This document shows, one piece after another, positions 9,201 to 11,071 of a stretch of 11,071 bases of DNA. Origin of the DNA: Gammaproteobacteria bacterium (GTDB lineage: Bacteria; Pseudomonadota; Gammaproteobacteria; Pseudomonadales; Azotimanducaceae). The stretch spans positions 1 through 11,071 of the forward strand of contig JAUILW010000071.1 of NCBI GenBank assembly GCA_030432795.1. Direction: 5' to 3'. The notes under the pieces are model-generated. The model saw only the letters and a list, made by a program, of their open reading frames with translations. It did not search any database and was not told where the DNA came from. Made by a program: the position numbers and the translations under genes. Every line of letters starts with the position of its first letter. Position 1 is the first letter of the stretch.

Positions 9201-9508
9201 GGAAAATGCTCGGCGTCTGGCTCGAGAAAGAAATCGAAAGGATTGAACACCGCAAGCTCGGTGGTCAACGCCACCTCCACCTCGAAACTGCGAACGCGCT
9301 CCGGGAAGACGATGCGCGCGAGGTAGTTGCCGAAAGGGTCCTGCTGCCAGTTCAGAAAATGCGGCTCGGGGCGGACAGAAAGACCGTACCCCAGGATGTT
9401 TTGCCGTGTGTGTGGAGCCGGACGCAGGCGTACAACCTGCGGACCCAGCTCCACGACACGATCGTAGTGATAGCTTGTCTTGTGGCTCAGCGAAACACGT
9501 AAAGTCAT
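6233..9508 (-). CDS. Transglutaminase-like / DUF2126 (predicted amidoligase) fusion protein
   Basis: A 1091-residue protein without signal peptide or membrane helices, probably cytoplasmic. Residues 1 to about 85 match the bacterial transglutaminase N-terminal domain (HYDRVVELGPQVVRLRPAPH, FLNWQQDPFGNYLARIVFPE). Residues about 150-260 form a transglutaminase-like core with a complete apparent triad: Cys180 in GSCRDSAW, His229 in DLHAWTEVY, Asp245 in GLDATSG. From about 320 onward is DUF2126 (COG4196), with LTIGGEPTFVG (328-338), HVGQGKHYPGEQ (378-389), HTGTGGGNHVVVGG (699-712), GNTHRAEICIDKLFSP (802-817) and EFRAFEMPPHAQMSL (828-842). DUF2126 has been proposed as a glutamine-synthetase-like amidoligase; GGGNH would suit such a fold. 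A joined protease and ligase suggests making and cutting isopeptide-like bonds, but the substrate is unknown. Such genes often sit beside circularly permuted ATP-grasp and alpha-E genes; none is here. The ATG gives the typical family N-terminus, though no clear Shine-Dalgarno precedes it. It lies 42 bases downstream of the RRM gene on the same strand. Confidence 0.92.
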   Translation of the reverse strand: MTLRVSLSHKTSYHYDRVVELGPQVVRLRPAPHTRQNILGYGLSVRPEPHFLNWQQDPFGNYLARIVFPERVRSFEVEVALTTELAVFNPFDFFLEPDAEHFPFVYDDALRTDLAAYLKPAHDGPLLRSWLAGIDRRQCPLVEFLVELNRQVAEHVEYVIRMEPGVQDPEETLERRLGSCRDSAWLLVQIMRHLGIAARFVSGYLIQLKPDVVSLDGPSGTDHDFTDLHAWTEVYLPGAGWVGLDATSGLLAGEGHIPLACTPSFASAAPITGTMEAGAEVAFAFDMQVSRVLETARVTKPYTEAQWREVNALGDRVQADLDAQDVRLTIGGEPTFVGIDDPDAAEWNTEALGEHKRARAEDLARRLLTRFAPGGMLHVGQGKHYPGEQLPRWAYSIYWRADGVPLGGAASCAPKTVDPQRFGRGVAARLSLAGEAVQPVYEDPWEIIAAEDKLPLDVALEDNQLDDPLKRARLARLATQGIGGPVGAVLPVQRWQSRDGRPRWRTTRWKTRGGRLWLVPGDASVGFRLPLKSLPYLSHTQYPHVVPQDPSVERAPLPDTRHVQPFLATGEVPAQQEIVEQTLDDNSSEVRTALTFQCADGVLRAFIPPVASLEDYLELLAAVQDTAAELEVALVVEGYPPPQDPRLHVLKVTPDPGVIEVNVHPANGWQELVHTTSSLYEEARLARLQTQKFMVDGRHTGTGGGNHVVVGGATPGNSPFLRRPDLLKSIIAFWQQHPSLSYLFSGLFIGPTSQSPRIDEARMDSLYELELAMAQVPGPGAESVPPWLTDRLFRNLLIDVTGNTHRAEICIDKLFSPDSPTGRLGLVEFRAFEMPPHAQMSLVQQLLLMAVIAEFWAAPNSVPLVRWGTRLHDEFMLPHFVRSNLRDALSRLTRHQLDERWFEPHFEFRFPSFGGIDHDGMHLELRQALEPWHVMGEEGAIGGTVRYVDSSVERLQVRVTQFDPGRYQVVCNRHVVPLTPTERPGEFVGGVRFRAWQPSSSLHPNIPVNVPLVFDLYDLHNGHAVAGCTYHASHPGGRNFDTLPVNAYEAESRRLARFQPFGTTGLRYQPRELTARPEFSCTLDLRRSGLA

Positions 9509-9550
9509 ACGCCGAGCCGACAGAACACTACTGGACGGTGGGTTGGGAGT

Positions 9551-9838
9551 TTAGAAACGACCGCCGCCGCCGCCACCACCGCCACCGCCGCGACGCGGCG
9601 GGCGCTCGTTGGCTTCGTTGACACGCAGCGGACGGCCGCCCATGTCCTTGCCGTTGAGTTCGGAAATGGCGTTCTGCGCATCCGCATTGCTCATTTCCAC
9701 GAAGCCGAAACCGCGTGAGCGGCCCGTTTCGCGGTCGGTAATGACGCGAGCTGAGTCAACGGAGCCGAACGGAGAGAACATCTGCTCCAGTTCCGCGTCG
9801 TCAACGCGCCACGGCAAATTGCCTACATAGATTTTCAT
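9551..9838 (-). CDS. Small glycine-rich RRM RNA-binding protein
   Basis: A 95-residue single RRM (RNP-1) domain protein. RNP2 is IYVGNL at residues 3-8 and RNP1 is RGFGFVEM at 42-49, with aromatic Tyr4, Phe44 and Phe46 placed to stack on RNA bases. After the domain (to about 75) comes a short basic linker and ten consecutive glycines (84-93), then Arg-Phe. The glycine run is encoded by mixed GGC/GGT codons at 9560-9589. Proteins of this design in cyanobacteria and proteobacteria bind single-stranded RNA and are often cold-induced; the targets here are unknown. I chose ATG 9838 because GAGG lies 6 bases upstream and the protein then opens MKIYVGNLP as the family does; an in-frame GTG at 9850 would add four residues. 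A consensus -10 lies further upstream. No terminator is visible before the DUF2126 gene, so read-through is likely. Confidence 0.95.
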   Translation of the reverse strand: MKIYVGNLPWRVDDAELEQMFSPFGSVDSARVITDRETGRSRGFGFVEMSNADAQNAISELNGKDMGGRPLRVNEANERPPRRGGGGGGGGGGRF

Positions 9839-9844
9839 AAGTCG

Positions 9845-9848
9845 CCTC
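9845..9848 (-). promoter_or_regulatory. Shine-Dalgarno of the RRM gene
   Basis: On the minus strand GAGG is followed by 6 bases and the ATG at 9838. The site overlaps the upstream in-frame GTG (9850), which argues that the GTG is not the start. Confidence 0.75.
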
Positions 9849-9867
9849 ACAAAGGTCGGTTATCTTG

Positions 9868-9899
9868 CCGCGCTATCCCCAGCTCACCAATCAGCGCGG
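9868..9899 (-). repeat. Inverted repeat (stem-loop) in the RRM gene leader
   Basis: CCGCGCT (9868-9874) and AGCGCGG (9893-9899) are perfect 7-bp complements around an 18-base loop. A second, outer pairing is possible between GTCGG (9855-9859) and CCGAC (9914-9918), which would enclose the first. In the minus-strand transcript the outer stem would end about 6 bases before the Shine-Dalgarno. No T-run follows on either strand, so it is not an obvious terminator. A role in translation or mRNA stability is inference. Confidence 0.5.
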
Positions 9900-9963
9900 A
9901 CTCCTATCGATTGCCGACTACTCAAGACCACTCAGATAAGAAATCGGGCAGGAAACACGCCGG

Positions 9964-9969
9964 ATTATA
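9964..9969 (-). promoter_or_regulatory. Consensus -10 element of the RRM gene promoter
   Basis: The minus strand reads TATAAT exactly. About 15-17 bases upstream only weak -35 candidates (TTACTG, CATTAC) are seen. Transcription would start near 9957 and leave a leader of about 119 bases before the RRM ATG. The same AT patch reads TATAAC on the plus strand, so weak activity toward lipA cannot be excluded. Confidence 0.6.
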
Positions 9970-10019
9970 ACCGACAACTCGTGACAGTAATGCAACACTT
10001 TATTGAGCCAAAAAGACGC

Positions 10020-10025
10020 TAAAAT
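10020..10025 (+). promoter_or_regulatory. -10-like hexamer upstream of lipA
   Basis: TAAAAT matches TATAAT at 5 of 6 positions and ends 6 bases before the lipA ATG at 10032. A weak -35 candidate, TTTATT (9999-10004), sits at a short 15-base spacing. No Shine-Dalgarno is present. Transcription from this box would start at or within a base or so of the ATG, giving a leaderless lipA message. Confidence 0.45.
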
Positions 10026-10031
10026 CTGACC

Positions 10032-11048
10032 ATGAGCACAGATTCAACCGCCTCCCGCCCGGCCGGCCCGCTCAGTGGTGAAAAGTTCACCACGGAGCAC
10101 GGTTTTGCCGCCATCAAGGACGGCATCAAGCGCAATGCCAACGCTGACGTCACCAGCGGCAGAAAACCGCCGTGGCTGCGTGTACGGCTCGGCGGCGGCG
10201 AACGCTACAAATCGGTGCAACGCACCGTCAAAGCGCACCGGCTGGCGACGGTTTGCGAGGAGTCGCACTGCCCGAATATCGGTGAATGCTGGGACAACGG
10301 CACCGCGACCATCATGCTGATGGGTGCGGTATGCACCCGCGCCTGCCGCTTCTGCTCCGTGGACACCGGCAACCCCAACGGTTGGCTGGATCCGCAGGAA
10401 CCCGCCAACGCGGCGGAATCCGTCCGCCTGATGGGCTTGGCCTATGTCGTGCTCACCTCTGTGGACCGCGACGACCTGCCCGACGGCGGCGCGGCGCACT
10501 ATGCCGCTGCGGTACGCGCCATCAAATCGCTCAACCCCAATACGGCAGTAGAGGCGCTGACGCCGGACTTTTCCGGCCGCATGCAGGATGTGGAGACGGT
10601 CGTGGATTCAGGCCTGGACGTATTCGCCCAGAACCTGGAAACGGTAGAGCGGCTCACGCATGTGGTGCGTGATCCCCGGGCAGGCTACGCGCAAACCCTG
10701 AACGTGCTGGCCCACGCAAAAGCACACCGCCCGCACATCCTCACCAAATCGAGCCTGATGGTCGGCATCGGCGAAACCGACGAGGAAATTCGCGCCGCCA
10801 TGCACGACCTGCGCGCCCACCACGTGGACGTGCTGACGCTGGGGCAATACCTGCGCCCAACCCGCAACCACCTGCCGGTGAATCGCTGGGTGACTCCCGA
10901 GCAGTTCGAGGTGTACCGCACCTGGGGGCTCGAGGCAGGGTTCGTTGAGGTGGCCTCCGGACCGCTGGTACGCTCAAGCTATCGCGCCGACAAGATGCTC
11001 GACGGGAACAATCTCGGCCTCCAACGCATCGACGTGAAGCAGCTCTAA
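10032..11048 (+). CDS. lipA: Lipoyl synthase, radical SAM iron-sulfur enzyme
   Basis: A cytoplasmic radical SAM enzyme that inserts two sulfur atoms into protein-bound octanoyl groups to make the lipoyl cofactor of 2-oxoacid dehydrogenases and the glycine cleavage system. Both iron-sulfur sites are visible. The auxiliary (sacrificial) cluster motif C-x4-C-x5-C is Cys75, Cys80 and Cys86. The radical SAM motif C-x3-C-x2-C is Cys101, Cys105 and Cys108, followed by SVDTGNP. The C-terminal RSSY (314-317) carries the serine ligand of the auxiliary cluster. At 338 residues it is slightly longer than many LipA proteins, with an N-terminal stretch (EKFTTEHGFAAIKDGIKR) that resembles the Francisella-type enzyme as I recall it. 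The ATG at 10032 is supported by that similarity. No Shine-Dalgarno precedes it; a -10-like TAAAAT lies 6 bases upstream. No lipB is visible. All key residues are intact. Confidence 0.97.
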   Translation: MSTDSTASRPAGPLSGEKFTTEHGFAAIKDGIKRNANADVTSGRKPPWLRVRLGGGERYKSVQRTVKAHRLATVCEESHCPNIGECWDNGTATIMLMGAVCTRACRFCSVDTGNPNGWLDPQEPANAAESVRLMGLAYVVLTSVDRDDLPDGGAAHYAAAVRAIKSLNPNTAVEALTPDFSGRMQDVETVVDSGLDVFAQNLETVERLTHVVRDPRAGYAQTLNVLAHAKAHRPHILTKSSLMVGIGETDEEIRAAMHDLRAHHVDVLTLGQYLRPTRNHLPVNRWVTPEQFEVYRTWGLEAGFVEVASGPLVRSSYRADKMLDGNNLGLQRIDVKQL

Positions 11049-11057
11049 GTAGCTGCT
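11038..11057 (+). repeat. Perfect inverted repeat enclosing the lipA stop codon
   Basis: AGCAGCT (11038-11044) and AGCTGCT (11051-11057) are perfect 7-bp complements with a 6-base loop that contains the TAA stop. It could be the stem of a transcription terminator or a 3'-end stabiliser. No T-run follows in the last 14 bases of the window, so an intrinsic terminator is not established. Confidence 0.5.
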
Positions 11058-11071
11058 AATGAGAGATCACT

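Noticed and set aside
9560..9589. GC-rich triplet run that could be a slippage-prone repeat
   Set aside because: It simply encodes ten glycines with mixed GGC/GGT codons in the RRM protein tail; the mixed codons make phase-variable slippage unlikely.
9839..9850. GTG at 9850 as the RRM gene start
   Set aside because: The GTG overlaps the Shine-Dalgarno of the ATG at 9838, and the family normally begins right before the first RRM strand.
9990..10022. Ten-codon open frame (ATG to TAA) just upstream of lipA as a possible leader peptide
   Set aside because: It has no ribosome-binding site or clear promoter, contains no run of regulatory codons, and its stop overlaps the likely lipA -10 box.

Overview
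The window is ordinary, gene-dense, GC-rich bacterial chromosome with six complete protein genes. No RNA genes, mobile elements, CRISPR arrays or pseudogenes were seen. The best guess is a gammaproteobacterium. The asparaginyl-tRNA synthetase closely follows the E. coli pattern and ends in the same NASF tail, the two ABC half-transporters resemble the MdlA/MdlB pair, and the lipoyl synthase is of a type I associate with Francisella. This placement rests on remembered family sequences, not on a search. No gap without a gene exceeds 300 bases; the largest is 193 bases (9839-10031).

Left block, plus strand (27-6225): a DUF482/FemAB-like GNAT protein of unknown substrate, then asnS after 53 bases. 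An ABC exporter half begins at the base after the asnS stop, and a second half overlaps the first by 4 bases. The two halves make a textbook asymmetric heterodimer. Half 1 has Asp at the catalytic Walker B position and an intact LSGGQ; half 2 has the catalytic Glu and an altered LSQGQ. Together they should give one competent and one degenerate ATP site. asnS and the exporter probably share a transcript.

Right block: a 1091-residue protein on the minus strand (9508 to 6233) converges on the exporter with only 7 bases between stops. It fuses a transglutaminase-like domain with a complete catalytic triad to DUF2126, a predicted amidoligase. Upstream of it on the same strand is a 95-residue RRM RNA-binding protein with a glycine-rich tail. 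A consensus TATAAT and a roughly 119-base, potentially structured leader precede that gene. Divergent from it, on the plus strand, is lipA (10032-11048), whose stop codon lies in the loop of a perfect 7-bp inverted repeat.

The most notable points are: three ATG starts (27, 1241, 10032) with no Shine-Dalgarno and a -10-like hexamer 6-7 bases upstream, suggesting leaderless mRNAs; the transglutaminase-DUF2126 fusion without its usual ATP-grasp/alpha-E partners nearby; and the structured leader of the RRM gene. I found no clear case of an entirely new multi-gene system. The DUF2126 protein is the least understood component.
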